Assembly: GCF_027595985.1 (NCBI RefSeq) | Contig: NC_073313.1 | Coordinates: 80,127,994-80,191,993 of the forward strand | Length of the DNA: 64,000 bases | Direction of reading: 5' to 3' | DNA from: Sorex araneus | Taxonomy: Eukaryota; Chordata; Mammalia; Eulipotyphla; Soricidae | Shown here: positions 1-11,789 of the stretch, in pieces | Position numbering within the stretch: the first letter of the stretch is position 1 | Layout of the letters: every line of letters starts with the position of its first letter | Notes under the pieces: model-generated | The model's database searches: none | What the model saw: the letters and a program-made list of their open reading frames with translations, nothing else | What the model was told of the DNA's origin: nothing | Made by a program: the position numbers and the translations under genes

Positions 1-10
1 CTGTAATTTT

Positions 11-172
11 GGTTTGGGAACTACGCCCAGTGGTGCTCAGGTCTCACACCTGAGCACTTAGAGATCACAACTGGAGGGTCTTGGGGCACAATATGGAATG
101 CTGGGCATCAAATCTGGGTCAGACGTGTTCAAGGCAAATGCCCTGCCTGATGTTCTATTACTTGAGCCTGGT
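11..172 (-). mobile_element. tRNA-derived SINE, short family
   Basis: Reverse-strand copy of the short shrew SINE. It contains the antisense motifs 'ctgagcacttagagatcac', 'atatggaatgctgggcat' and a degenerate tRNA-like head ending near 172. Moderately diverged; no clear target-site duplication seen. Confidence 0.8.
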
Positions 173-570
173 ATACTGAAATTATTAATAATTTTAATAT
201 TAATAAATTAATACTTTCAATGGTTTATTAATTATTGATATTTTATTTTAAAGGGGATTTTTATTTTATTTTAAAACTTACATATTTAAAATTTTATTTT
301 TTAATTTTTAAAGAGGTTTCTTTTTCTCTTTTCCACTGGGGCCCTGTAAATACTGTAGCTTTTCCTGACATCACACACATGACACAACACTGAATAAAAT
401 TCATGCACACTGAAGAGTAGAATTACCAGGTATGCCAAATGAGAATAAAAGTCAAAAGTTTCTTTGAGAACATATTCTAGTAATTTATATTTAACACCCC
501 CCACTTTATAATTTGTGAAAAATCTTCAACCTCGTTGTCAAGGCACTAATCTTCACCCATAAAAGATGTG

Positions 571-832
571 ACCTTGTATCACTGTCACTGTATCACTGTC
601 ATCCCATTGCTTATCAATTTGCTCAAGTGGGCACCAGTAACATCTCCATTGTGAGACTTGCTGTTAACTGTTTTTGGCATATCGAATACACCACGGGTAG
701 CTTGCCAGGCTCTGCCGTGGGGGACGAGATACTCTTGGTAGCTCGCTGGGATGTCTGAGAGGGGCAGAGGAAACGAACCCAGGTCAGCTGCGCGCAAGGC
801 AAACGCCCTACCTACTGTGCTATCACTTCAGT
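571..832 (-). mobile_element. tRNA-derived SINE with RTE-like body and tail (long family)
   Basis: Full-length reverse copy. From left to right it has the (TATCACTGTCAC)-type tail, the RTE 3'-end-like block 'gggcaccagtaacatctc', the body 'agcttgccaggctctgcc', and the tRNA head with an antisense B box. This is the family whose body and tail match the RTE element elsewhere in the window. Confidence 0.9.
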
Positions 833-835
833 AAG

Positions 836-1729
836 AAAAAAGTATGCCATTTTGTGCTGTCAATTTGCAGACACTGTCTAGCTTGCACAGGGCAAACAAC
901 TTAGGAAGACCTTAATAGATACTGTGTGCTGGGTCACATAAGTTCCCAAATGCGGGATCAGTGTTGACCAGAACAGAATGTGGCCCAGACAATGATTGAA
1001 AAATCTGGGTTCTGTGCTGCCTTTTGCTTCATAGCAAGATTCTAAAGGTGTGATTTCCAAAGAGAAGCCCACATAACTCTAAGGAAACTTGTTGGCCTTG
1101 GGAAAGGAAACAAACAATTAAAGGAAATGATGAGAAAGTGTAAAGAGCATGGGTAGGAGGTGGGGGTGGGTAAACGGGTAGAAAGAAATTCTAAACCAAA
1201 CATCATAATGTTTGTTCCAAAATATTGGTTGAGGATCAGAATACAAATTCCTTGAGTGCCTCTTGTATGCTGAACACTTTACAAAAATAATCATACACGA
1301 TGACACAATATCCCTGTGGCAAAGTACAGTTCCCATATATGCTCAGAAAAATTCAGGCCTGAGAATGATATGTAATGCAAGTCAAGCGTCTTTTACACTC
1401 ACGTACTAGAGACCACTGTGAAAGGAACATGGTTTGTGGTCCCAGCAAAGCCGGAAAATGAACAGTATGTCAAAGGTGATGGTGTGTCATACAATTGATG
1501 CATTTATTACTTTGTTGGAATCTTCATCCAAGACCCCTACCATATATATATACCTGCTCCATCATTGTAGGAGAGACTGACAAACTACAACACCCCTCTC
1601 CCTATTTGATCTATATGTCTCATCTATTCTTTTTACATGCTGGCTTTACATTATCTTCTGATACATGCACTCGATCAAAACTGAAGTAAAGGTTTCTGAG
1701 CATAATTCCTACAATCTGTTCATCTTGGA
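836..1729. other. no recognised feature
   Basis: I see no gene or confidently assignable repeat. Short ORFs here have no recognisable domain and look like chance open frames. Confidence 0.5.
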
Positions 1730-1860
1730 AGGGAGAGCACACATACCCAGGATGCTTAGAGGTCATTTCCAACTATATTTAGGGGACCATGTAGTTCTGG
1801 AGATTGAACTCAGGCCTCCTGAATGCAACTTACAGTTTTCCAGTCCATTAAACTATTTCT
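1730..1860 (-). mobile_element. degenerate short-family SINE (probable)
   Basis: Antisense SINE-like word order is retained ('gaggtcatttcc', 'aggggaccatgtagttctgg', 'attgaactcaggc'), but heavily diverged. Probably an old copy. Confidence 0.45.
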
Positions 1861-1934
1861 TAAACCCAATCCTTGGATTCTTCCAGTCTCTTTCTACTAC
1901 TTTCTGCTATGGCAAAATATCTTTTGAAAGATAA

Positions 1935-2819
1935 ATAATCAGTGTTTAAAATATCCAATTATGTTTCCTTCAAATGACAGGTACCAATGTCAATGTTTCT
2001 CTACCTTCAGCACTACAGTGGACAGACTAACCCAAATAAGGACAGAAATGATGGCTCATTATATAGAAGAAGGCTATAGAAAGAGGTCTCTACTGTGGAG
2101 CTAATCAGCACAGCCCAGACATTAACCTGCTAATGTTATTTGTTCTTGTCTCTGGAGACCAAGAGAAGAGACTTTCACAACATTTAAAGGATGTTTCAAG
2201 AATCTAGAGATGAGGGAAGCCCTCTTCCCAATACTTTTCACCTCCACCTATGTAGACAAGCACTAACATATCTGTCTGGACTTGACTATTAGTTGACAAA
2301 AAGCTGACTCCACTCTCTTCACATTATATGCTTGTTGGTGGATCAGAAGTTGATTACTTTCATCAGAGTTCCTAAATATGTGCCTATTGTACAAATATAT
2401 AAGGAGACAGGATGTGGGGTCAGTGTATAACCAGGAAAACAGGGTAACAGTTTTACTCAGATACAATGGGTAGCTGGGGAAATGTCTTCTATTTTTATAG
2501 AGGAAAACCGATAAAATGGGAGTGAGGGACTGAATACCCAGTCATGAAGACTATGCCATGTACACAAAAGAATGCCTGAATATGTCTCAAGTGATAGATC
2601 ATATGCCTTGTCTGAGGATTTAGGTTCAATCCAGGGAACCATATGCAAAGTCCCTTGCCCACAACTTATCATAGAACTATTGTGTATGCTATGAACATAT
2701 GAACATCTCTAAATGCTGTATTCTCTCGGAGGCAGACACACATAAACTGATATTAATGCCCCCACTTGTTCTCAGATTGGTAGCTGGGTTTGCCTGATAG
2801 TAATCTGTAAAAAACTAAA
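1935..2819. other. no recognised gene; possible old SINE near 2560-2660
   Basis: No coding feature. At 2560-2660 a tRNA-like '+' word order ('tgatagatcatatgccttg' then 'ggttcaatccagggaacc') suggests a very old SINE remnant, but it is too decayed to classify. Confidence 0.4.
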
Positions 2820-3955
2820 GCTCGCCGACGGGCACGCGCACTTGCGGGCTCTCGGGGAGGCTCTGTCTCACCGCCCGCGTTCGGTGCCCTGGAACTGCTG
2901 TGTGTGCTGTCGGTCAAGGGCAGGCGATGGAAGGAAGAAGGCTAAACTGGTTGCTCGATCATTTTATTTCATTCTCTCTCCGCTTCTCTCCCGGCTCTCA
3001 GTATCTCTCTGAATCTCTGGATCTGGGCCCCCAACCCACTCTTACAGCCTAGTTAAATCTCCCCAGCATGAGGGGGTTGGGGTGTACACATAGGCGTGGT
3101 CACCATCAATAGGGTTGAGGTTCCTTTCCCTTAGGGGATGCTTCTCCTAGGACTTAATTCTCTTTCAGCAGAAGGATCCACCCAAGGGCGGAGTCCCATG
3201 AGTGTGTTTCTCTTCTCCTCAGCCAGCAAACATATAAGAATTCATAATATTAATCATTTTGTATAAGAGATGCATTAAAGCTTATGGAATTGCTCTCCTG
3301 GGGCCATCTCAATCTCAGACTACAGTGTTCAGGCCAGATCAGTCTTTCCTATCCCTAGCAGGGTCCTAGTCTCATCATTACTTTTGGATCATGACAGCAT
3401 TTGTCTATGATCAAGCTCTTAACTTATAGTTAAGAATTAGGCACTTTGGCCAGGCCCATCTCGATGCCAGGGTAGCACACAACTCACCGCTTGCCCTGGA
3501 TCCATCCCGTCCCTCATTGGGACCCTGCTTTTAGGGTGCTAGGAAATGAAGGGAACTGAGGTTTAAGTGGAGAAAGCAGATGCCTGGGAGGGAATAATAT
3601 TCAGAGCCAATTAATTCCCAAGTTACAAAAACATAATATTATCTTCTTGTGTCTATACAAAAAAGATATAGCTTTAAAGTAAATTATTCAAAAGGCATAA
3701 AGAGGGGAGAAAGGCAATGTTATAATATTCAGTGTCCTAGGAAGGTCTGACCTTACAAATTAGCAGAGTCAGATTAAGGGAAAGCCGTGGATTAACTATT
3801 TTGGGGAAGAGAACATAGTGAAGTGATTATAGCTAAACAAAGGGATGGGAGAGATTCAGGAATACCTTGATGGGTGAGACTGGGGTAAGCCTAAACTCCG
3901 GGAAAAACTGGGACAAGCTACTCATGGCAAGGGGGCGGGAGGACAAAGTAATGAA
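2820..3955. repeat. dispersed LTR-like repeat, copy A
   Basis: This roughly 1.1-kb block recurs at 54975-57056. Shared landmarks in the same order are 'cagcctagttaaatctcccc', 'ggcgtggtcaccatcaatag', 'gtgtttctcttctcctcag', 'tagcagggtcctagtctc', 'ttggatcatgacag', 'cttaacttatagtta', 'gggaccctgcttttagggtg' and 'gggaactgaggtttaag'. No protein-coding capacity is seen. Its length and dispersed nature fit a long solo LTR or another non-coding retroelement. I do not recognise the family, and I could not fix its ends or orientation. Confidence 0.65.
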
Positions 3956-4114
3956 TTTTGCTTGCTTTTGTCTCAAAACCTGCTTCCTTGCATATTAAAA
4001 TACATTCAATGAACATTTACAATAGAATGTTTGTTTGTTCTAGGTTCATTGTTTCTTTTAACAAATACTTGAATTTTGTGTGCTATATCACTTTCCCCCC
4101 TTGGCTTGTCTCAC

Positions 4115-4194
4115 TATCTCCCTTTTTCTTTATCTTTAATGATGAACTATATCATATCTCCCTTTTTCTTTATCTTTAATGATGAACTATATCA
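4115..4194. repeat. perfect 40-bp tandem duplication
   Basis: A 40-bp unit beginning 'tatctccctttttctttatc' occurs twice back to back (4115-4154, 4155-4194) without mismatch, implying a recent slippage or end-joining event. The flanks 3956-4463 are otherwise AT-rich and unassigned. Confidence 0.9.
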
Positions 4195-4477
4195 GGACCA
4201 TAGAAATGTATATATAACAACGTGAGGGATACACGTATACTGTCTCCCAACTAAGGAAGCAAAACTTCAAATATATTTAGGGATTCTTCATTCCCATGTG
4301 CTACAACTGTTACTAGGTGCCCAAACTCAATGATTTACTTTCCCAAACCCTCCTAGTAACCCATTCAAGTTCTTTCTGCTGGGTCGTTCCCTGTTCCTTT
4401 CCACTGATCCTGTAGTAAGAGTCAAGACTTTCTATAACCATCAGATGACCTACACATCCCATAGGGTCGGTACATTT

Positions 4478-5680
4478 TTTAAAAATTTATTTTATTGAAT
4501 CACCATGTGGAAAGTTACAAAGTTCTTAGGCTTATGTCTAAGTTATACAATACTCAAACACCCATCCCTTCACCCGTGCCCATATTCCACCACCAAAGAC
4601 CCCAGTCTACCTCCCAACCCCCGCCCCCTAATCCCCATACTTGCCTGCTTAATTGATAAATTTCACTTCATTTTCTCTTTACCTTGATTACATTCCATAA
4701 TTCACCACAAAACTCACTATTATTGGAGTTTTCCCCCAAGAAAGACAGCCCTATTTCCAATGAAACATTTGATAATTAGTTTTCCATTGCTAAGGTTGGA
4801 GAGATATGAAGTCCCACTGTTTGAAGTACATAGAATTTTTTCCCCTCCTTCCCGCGCCACCAAGTTCATGCCTGCTTAATAAGTAGTCCTCATATTATGG
4901 CTGACACCATGCCGCCCGACGAGAAAAAAGGATATTTCCCATCCTCGGCCAGCGTGGGGCTATGGCTTAGTTCACAGTCTAGAGACATGGCTGCAAGCAG
5001 TTTCTGGAACCAAAAGTAGTTCATCTGGATTCTGGTTGATCTGCAGCAATGCGGCCGCACAAGAGTGTGGCCTCCTGGGTCGAATCTCGGCGGAGCATGC
5101 GCTGGTATCGGCCCTAGACTGCCCAAGTGTCCCGCTGTTCCAAGTACATAATTTTTTCCCCTCCCATTCCCGCGCCTCTAAGTTCATGCCTGCTTAATAG
5201 ACCTCATAATATGGTGGACACCACACTGCGTTTCTCCTAGAAAAGGGAAAAGAACCAAGAAAGGAGGATATTTCCTCTCCTTGGCCGGCATGGGGCTATG
5301 GCTTAGTTTGCAGTCTCGAGAAGTGGCTGCTACTTTGATTACTTTCAATATTTCAACAAAAAACTCAGTATTATTGTTTGGAGTTTTCCCCCCACAGTCA
5401 GACCTGCTAAAAAGTAACCGTTTCTCATTGCTGTCAATTAATAGATATTAGGTCGGGCCGCACGGTTTTGGTTTTTTTGTATGAAGTCCAGGGAAAATTC
5501 TGCCAGTAATTGCATCCTTGCAAGCTTTTACTTCCCTTTTGTGGTGCTCTTATGATGGAGAAGCCTGGAGAGCATGGGCCAGGGGCTCCCATCACAGTCT
5601 GGAGGCCTCTCCGGGAGCTGCTCGTGTCCAAATTAGTTCAATTGCCTCTGGGGTTGAACTCGTGCAGCCGCCAAAAGGCA
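4478..5680 (-). mobile_element. L1-derived composite non-autonomous element, copy 1, with ~315-bp internal repeats
   Basis: The element is flanked by a near-perfect 14-bp target-site duplication ('gggtcggtacattt' at 4464-4477, 'gggtcagtacattt' at 5681-5694), so it moved as one unit. Read on the minus strand, its 3' end (4478-4735) is a shrew L1 3' terminus with the antisense of AATAAA and a T-rich tract. Its interior holds two copies of a unit about 316 bp long (compare 4827 and 5143: 'ttttttcccctcc..cccgcgcc', 'aagttcatgcctgcttaata'). The 5' end is a GC-richer block (5470-5680). There is no ORF of note, so mobilisation by L1 proteins in trans is inferred. Confidence 0.8.
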
Positions 5681-5694
5681 GGGTCAGTACATTT

Positions 5695-6109
5695 AATAGT
5701 TTCTATATTTTCTGTTGTAATTATCACAACATGAATTATCTATCAGTGTGTCGGCCTTGCCCTGCCCCTGACTCGGGCATGATTCAGGTTTAAGACCGCA
5801 GTAGAAAAGAGGGATAAACAGTGACAGGCTTTCTGCATTTGGATTCAGCCAGCATCTGGCTCCCTCAGCTTTAGAAGTCACTTATTCTTCAGTGTCTGTT
5901 GAACCCAAAGAGGGGACAAGAATCAAGGCAAGGGCTGTCCTACCTAATAGAATGGAGTTTAGCAGCTACTTAAATCTGACCTTTTATCTCCAATGTTGGG
6001 GATTTCAGGGCTCTTTTGGAGACCCCACCTGAGGGCCTCAAGCTCCCTGATCTATGATCCCGACCAGAGTGAAGTTCCCTTCTACAGTTTAGTCACTCCC
6101 ATTTTAATT
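5695..6109. other. no recognised feature
   Basis: Between the composite element's duplication and the RTE fragment I see no gene or assignable repeat. Confidence 0.5.
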
Positions 6110-6595
6110 TTCTTATTTGTGATCCTTGCACTAACATATGCCTCAGAGACCTGGGCCCTACGAAAAGATGATAAGAACGCTATTCAGGTCTCCCAAAGAG
6201 GAATCGAAAGAGCTATGCTTGGAATATCACGTTTCACTTAAGTGAGAGAAGTAATCCAAAGTTCCAACCTCTGTTGATGCTGTCTTGTATGCCAAGGCAC
6301 CGAAAATCAGATGAGCTGGACACATAATGTGAATTAGATATGACCGCTGGATTAAGAGCTGTTACCGACTAGATTCCACGGGACATCAAAAGAACTCCTA
6401 GCCACCCAACTACGAGATGGTCAGACTTCTTAATCAAGACCCTGAACGAATGGTTTGAGGCTCTTCGTGTTCCTGGAGTAAGCAGATGCCGTTGGGCTAC
6501 ACTAGCATGTGTCAGGGACGAGTGGAGACATTACGGGCGCCCACTCAAGCAAATCGATGAGCAACGGGATGACAAGTGATACAAATGATTTATGA
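6110..6595 (+). mobile_element. 5'-truncated RTE-clade LINE fragment (ORF 3' end)
   Basis: The translation starts with the RTE C-terminal motif 'ALTYASETWALRKDDKNAIQ' and continues, with frameshifts and stops, through the ...[15 protein letters not shown] and TRWSDFF-type regions to the 3' end near 'gggatgacaagtgatacaaa'. It aligns with the minus-strand RTE at 18478-20284. Dead 5'-truncated copy. Its last ~80 bases ('gagtggagacattacgggcg', 'aagcaaatcgatgagcaac') are nearly the same as the tail of the long SINE family. Confidence 0.85.
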
Positions 6596-6735
6596 TCCTG
6601 ACTTCTAGCATCTCCATTGTACTTTAAGGGAATAAATAAAAACCTCAAAGTGGCCTCCTTAAAACCCCAACCCACGAAAAATTTTGAGGTGTATACTATT
6701 TCTCCCTAATAACTCATCACACCATTGAACATCTT

Positions 6736-8100
6736 TTTAATTTTTTTTATTGAATCATCATGAGAACAGTTACAAAGCTTTCAGGTTTAAGTCTCAGTCA
6801 TACAATGATCAAACACCCATCCCTTCACCAGTGCACATGTTCCACGACCAAGAACCCCAGTATACCCCCACCCCATCCCCCGCCCTGCCTGTGTGGCAAA
6901 TGATTTTCACTTTATTCTTTCTTTACTTGGATTACATTCAATGTTTGGACAGAAAACCCACTATTATTATTTGGAAATTTCCCTCAACAATCAGACCTGC
7001 CAAAAAGGCATCATTTGATAATTTGTTTTCTATTGCTGATAATGAAGAATATATGATTTTGGATTTCTGGTATTTTAGTAATTAAGTCCAGAGTGATTTC
7101 TGCCAGAAGCTGCTGGGTTCTGAAATTGGTTTGTGTGCCTCTGGGATAATGGCCATTCAGAAGTGGAGGAACCATTTGTGGGAGGTCGCTTGGGGTCTTG
7201 TCTGGGCAGAGAGCAGCGCTGGTACCATCTCCTCCATCCTGAGATTTCCAGCATGCCCCATCACTGCAAACTCGTACATCTGTCCAATGGGCTCTGAAAG
7301 ATGGCAGTCACCATACCATCACCGCAGAAAGGAAAGGCCGAAGGACAAAACCTTTCCCCTCCCAGAGCGGCACGGGGCCGTAGCTTAGTTCACAGTCTAG
7401 AGGCATTTCTGCAAGAAGCACTGGGTTCTGAAATTGGTTTGTGTGCCTCTGAGTCATGGTTGTTCAGGAGCAGAGAAGCCATTCATGGGCGGCCACTCAG
7501 GAACTCGTCTGGGCGGGGGGTGGTGCCAGTACCGCCTCCCATCCTGAGATTTCCTGAGTGCCCCGTCATTGCAAACTTGTACCTCTGTCCAATGGGTTCT
7601 GAGAGATGGCGGTCACCATGCCACCACCGCCAAAAGGAAAGGCTTAGAGACAAAAACCTTTCCCCTCCTGGGGCAGTACGGGTCCATAGCTTAGTTCACA
7701 GTTTAGAGGCATTTCTGCAAGAAGCCACTGGTTTCAAAACTTGGTTTTTGTGCCTCTGGGGCTCTCTTTATAGTTTTGGGCATTATATTTTGCTTGGATA
7801 TTCAACACCACCATTCAAGCCTGCCTTCTAGGGGGCAGATGCTAGATCATCTATTTTCCATTGCTCACTTTGTGTATCAAGAAAGGTCATGCAGCCGCGT
7901 AAGCAGCTGCACTGTTTGGAGAAATAGTCCTGGTCCCCACATACCAGAGCCATGTTTGTAGAAGCTCATTGTCACCATGAATCCATCTGGAGAAGGCGGG
8001 GAGACTGCACCTCCTCCATCTGGGGCACCCAGTTTTATTGGCTCAGTTTGGGGCCTGGAGCATTCTCTGGTGTTGCATTGCCCGCCAGCCAAGATTTTTT
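6736..8100 (-). mobile_element. L1-derived composite non-autonomous element, copy 2, with tandem ~312-bp repeats
   Basis: The element is bounded by a perfect 14-bp target-site duplication 'ccattgaacatctt' (6722-6735 and 8101-8114). On the minus strand the 3' end (6736-7085) is an L1-type 3' terminus. Positions 7106-7417 and 7418-7740 are tandem units about 312 bp long. They share 'tctgaaattggtttgtgtgc', 'tgtccaatggg', 'tagcttagttcacagt' and 'ggcatttctgcaagaagc', and each has an AGATGGC core near 7301 and 7604. The 5' block (7770-8100, 'ctgcacctcctccatctggg') matches copy 3 at 41896-42409. Non-coding. Confidence 0.85.
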
Positions 8101-8387
8101 CCATTGAACATCTTAAGAGGGGCTTCTTTGGTTTTCACATAGCACATCATCTTGTGGTTGACAGGTCAGAGTTCGTATGACTGCTTGTGATTTCTTTCTC
8201 TACCATTTTCCAGGGAGTTGGTGGAAATTGTCATTATCAATTGCTCTGGAGGAGTCATCCAAGAGTGAGGAATGATAAAGTTCCCATCGACCATTCTGCT
8301 GCACTTATTTGGATACCTTTAATATTGGCCTGCAAAGCCAAAACTGTTTCAAACTGTTTTAATTATCATTTGCTACATTCCTCTGTG

Positions 8388-8598
8388 GGGCTGGAGCGGT
8401 AGCACAGCGGTAGGGCATTCATCTTTCACGTGGCTGACCCGTGTTCAATTCCTCTGCCCCTCTCAGAGAGACCGCCCGCATGGCAGAGCCTGGCAAGCTA
8501 CCCATGGTGTATTGGATATGCCAAAAACAGTAACAATAAGTCTCACAATGCGAGACGTTTCTGGTGCCCGCTTGAAAAAATTGATGACAGTGACAGTG
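8388..8598 (+). mobile_element. long-family SINE with 13-bp target-site duplication
   Basis: Flanked by a perfect 'acattcctctgtg' duplication (8375-8387 and 8599-8611). The order is tRNA head 'ggggctggagcggtagcaca', body 'catggcagagcctggcaagc', RTE-like tail, then GACAGT repeats. The body has an internal deletion relative to other copies. Confidence 0.95.
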
Positions 8599-8692
8599 AC
8601 ATTCCTCTGTGCTATTTATTTTCCCCCTCAATATCACAACTGTTAGCATATGTTAACATATGTCCATGTTAGCATATGTAGCTCAACATTCT

Positions 8693-9085
8693 TTTTTTTT
8701 ATCCTTATATATTTTTAATTAGTGAATCACTGTGAGGGTACAGTTATAGATTTACTGATCTTTGTGCTCTTGTTTCCCTCATACAAAGTTTGAGAACCCA
8801 TCCCTTCACCAGTGTCCATTCTCCACCACCAGTAAACCCAGCATCCCTCCCTCCTACCCTCCCCAATCCCATCTCCCCACACTCCGCCCCGCCACTGTGG
8901 CAGGGTATTTCCTTTTGTTCTCTCTCTCTAATTAGGTGTTGTGGTTCGCAATAAAGGTGTTGAGTGGCCACTGTGTTCAGTCTCTAGCCCACATTCAGCC
9001 CGCATCACCCTTCCCCCGCATGGCCTCCGACTGCATTGTACTTGGTGATCCCGTCTGAGTTGCCCTCTCCCCAGAATGTGAGGCC
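8693..9085 (-). mobile_element. 5'-truncated L1 3' end with 17-bp target-site duplication
   Basis: Antisense L1 3' UTR beginning with a T-tract, then the complement of AATAAA-like tail sequence and the CCCATCCCTTCACCAGTG motif. It is flanked by the perfect duplication 'atgtagctcaacattct' (8676-8692 and 9086-9102). A relatively young L1 insertion. Confidence 0.92.
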
Positions 9086-9119
9086 ATGTAGCTCAACATT
9101 CTAAGTTTAAAGAGTTATT

Positions 9120-9830
9120 AAAGAATTATGATTTACAAAGTTATTGATAGTTGAGTTCAACACCAATCCCACCAACACTGTCATCTTCCCTCCACAAGTG
9201 TTTCCATATTCCCTCACAACTCCAACCCTTGCCCCAACCCTGACTGTCAACTTGACTGGAGAACTACAGTTTCAGTGGCTGCAGTTTAGATCTCATGTTT
9301 TCAGTGTTGAATCTGTGTTTTGGATATATGGCTATACCACTCATCCATATCACCAGTATAACTGAAGCACTGATGGCCTGTTCACCCATTATTCCCTGTT
9401 CTCTTCTTGCCCCCTTTATTTTTTTCCTTCTCTGTCCTCTACAAACAATGGGGTCAAGTGTGATCTAGATGTCTCCCCTTTACTACATCTCTTCATCCAG
9501 TAATCTATCCAGTATTCCATATACCACAGACAAGTGAGATCATCCTGTTTGTCTTTCTTCTTTTGGCTTACTTCACCCCACATGACATCTTCTAGTTTCA
9601 AGTAAGTTTTAGCAAATTACATGACATCGTCATTGCTTGCAGCTGCATAGTATTCCATTGTACATACATCACATCTTCATAATCCATTAATCTATCATTG
9701 GACACTTAGGGTCATTCCATGGCTTAGCTATTGTTCTAAGTGCAGCAATGAATAATTGTGTCATATATTCTTCCGAGAGAGTGGCTTTACTGACATCCTA
9801 CCTTATTTTATCCTCAATGGACTAGTAGAT
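9120..9830 (-). mobile_element. older L1 3' end
   Basis: Antisense L1 3' UTR and ORF2 end; the typical word 'agctgcatagtattccattg' is present near 9640. Diverged, no intact ORF. Confidence 0.75.
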
Positions 9831-9989
9831 ATATGGTATAAGTGTGTATGTGTGTGCCTTTGTCTATATCTCTAAAAATCAGAGGCTCAGTTCATGGTGG
9901 AGACTTTTTGGATTTGTGGAGACACTATGTTTCACATCTAGATTTACTTTGCTGTCTTACTTGCTAAGTAATCCATAAGAAAGACTACT

Positions 9990-11550
9990 AGTTTAGATCA
10001 GGAGCACATTCTATTTATGATAGTGAGTATATCTGTCCTTTTCTCCATTTCTTGCTCAATGGTTCCATTTGAAAATTGTCCCTGGTGAACCAAGGAGGAT
10101 GTGTATGGGACACAACAACAACAACTTTCTCTCTGGTTACTGTAGTAGTGAGGTTGTAACCTGTTACATACTAGTGAGGTTGTAACCTGATGACAGCATA
10201 GATCAATAGTAACCCTCAGATATGCCCACATTCCCCAGACAGACCAGTAATTTGGTGACAATTTAATCATCTTGGATTTGTAACCCGTACAGGAATTTTC
10301 CCCCATGGTAAAATACTTACCCTTAATATAGATCTGCCTTCTTGTTCCATACTATTTATGTCAGTAGCATCATATCCACAGAAGACCACATGCTTCATCA
10401 TGATATTCCACATCATGGAATTAATTTTACAAGAAAAGAAACACATAAATGAACTCAGGCCCATGGAATTAACTAGTTTTCACATATAACACATAAAAAT
10501 GAAAATTACAGGTGAATTAGACTTAGTGAAATGTAGATAGACTTATTGATAAATCAGTTATGTTGCTACATAGGTGAGAATATCCTGAAATAATGGGATT
10601 CCTCTCACAAGATGCAGTATAGTATACACTATTTGAATATGAGACTATAATACAGGACTTCTTCCATCAGAGATATGATTCACATATCCAGAAATAGCAT
10701 CTATTAGTAAAATCACAGAATTTAAGTCTTCTGGTTTAAAAGTTTTGATTATAAGAAGTAACCATAATATTAATGATTCCACTGAATTGAAAGATAATTA
10801 CAGCCACTGAACATTTTATATATGCCATCTTTATAACAGCAATAAAATGTATTATTTTACTGAGTGGAATAATTTGCATTGATTACAATGTGAATCAGAT
10901 GCAGTTACACACTGAAGGAAGGAATAAGGAAGATATGTATTTAGAGTGCATCAACTTGGAATTTTCTTGGGCTCCTCTTATTGCTTCCATGTCCAATGGC
11001 AACAGTTACTGGAAATTAGGACAATAAAAGAGAATACCATGTATGTCCCAGACCTTTGAAAAATGAAGATCTATGTGACTAACCAGATAAAAAAAACAGA
11101 ACAGTTGACATCTCGGAAGATAGCAAAGGATATAGGTAATAGACTAAGGAAATGATGAATATATTAGTTTTAAATTTATATAAACATATTATGCCCTAAA
11201 ATTACACTGATGTTAAGGGTATAAGTTAAGGGTATAAGTTAAGTATATAATGCCTCAATGCCATGGGAGTCATGAATACAAACATCCCCCCAAATAAGAG
11301 CAAGGAAGATCCCATGCATTTTTCTAATTGAGCATGGTCTACCTTTAAGCCTATCCATTTTAGGGACCTGATTTCAACATTCTCTACGCCCTACTGAAAT
11401 TTCCATTAATTGATTCCATCATATTTACTCAATACCTCATATACGATATCCTCTATCTTCTTATTGACCAGAAATTCCATATCAATTATTATTACCTTGT
11501 TTCTGAGCACTGTTACCACTTTCCTTCCTATTTCTTGCTTATACACTATT
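9990..11550. other. no recognised gene or repeat
   Basis: AT-rich, with no domain-bearing ORF. Two small direct repeats are visible: 'agtgaggttgtaacctg' twice at about 10146-10190, and 'gttaagggtataa' repeats at about 11212-11240. Confidence 0.5.
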
Positions 11551-11788
11551 GATGGCTGGAGTGATAGCACTGTGGATAGTGCACTTGCCTTGCATGTGGC
11601 CGACCCGGGTTCGATTCCTTTGTCCCTCTCAGAGAGCCCAGCAAGCTGCGAGTATCCCGCCCGCACAGCAGAGCATAGCAAGCTACCCGTGGCATATTTG
11701 AAATGCCAAAAACAGTAACAAGTCTCACAATGAAGACGTTACTGGTGCCCGCTCGAGCAAATTGATGAACAATGGGAGGACAGTCTGT
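11551..11788 (+). mobile_element. long-family SINE
   Basis: It has the tRNA head with B box 'gggttcgattcc', the body 'ctcagagagcccagcaagc', the 'gccaaaaacagtaacaa' junction and the RTE-like tail 'gttactggtgcccgctcgag'. Confidence 0.9.
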
Positions 11789-11789
11789 T

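Noticed and set aside
7106..7740. Tandem repeats as a CRISPR array or satellite
   Set aside because: Only two ~312-bp units, no short repeat/spacer pattern, and they lie inside a transposed element in a mammalian genome.
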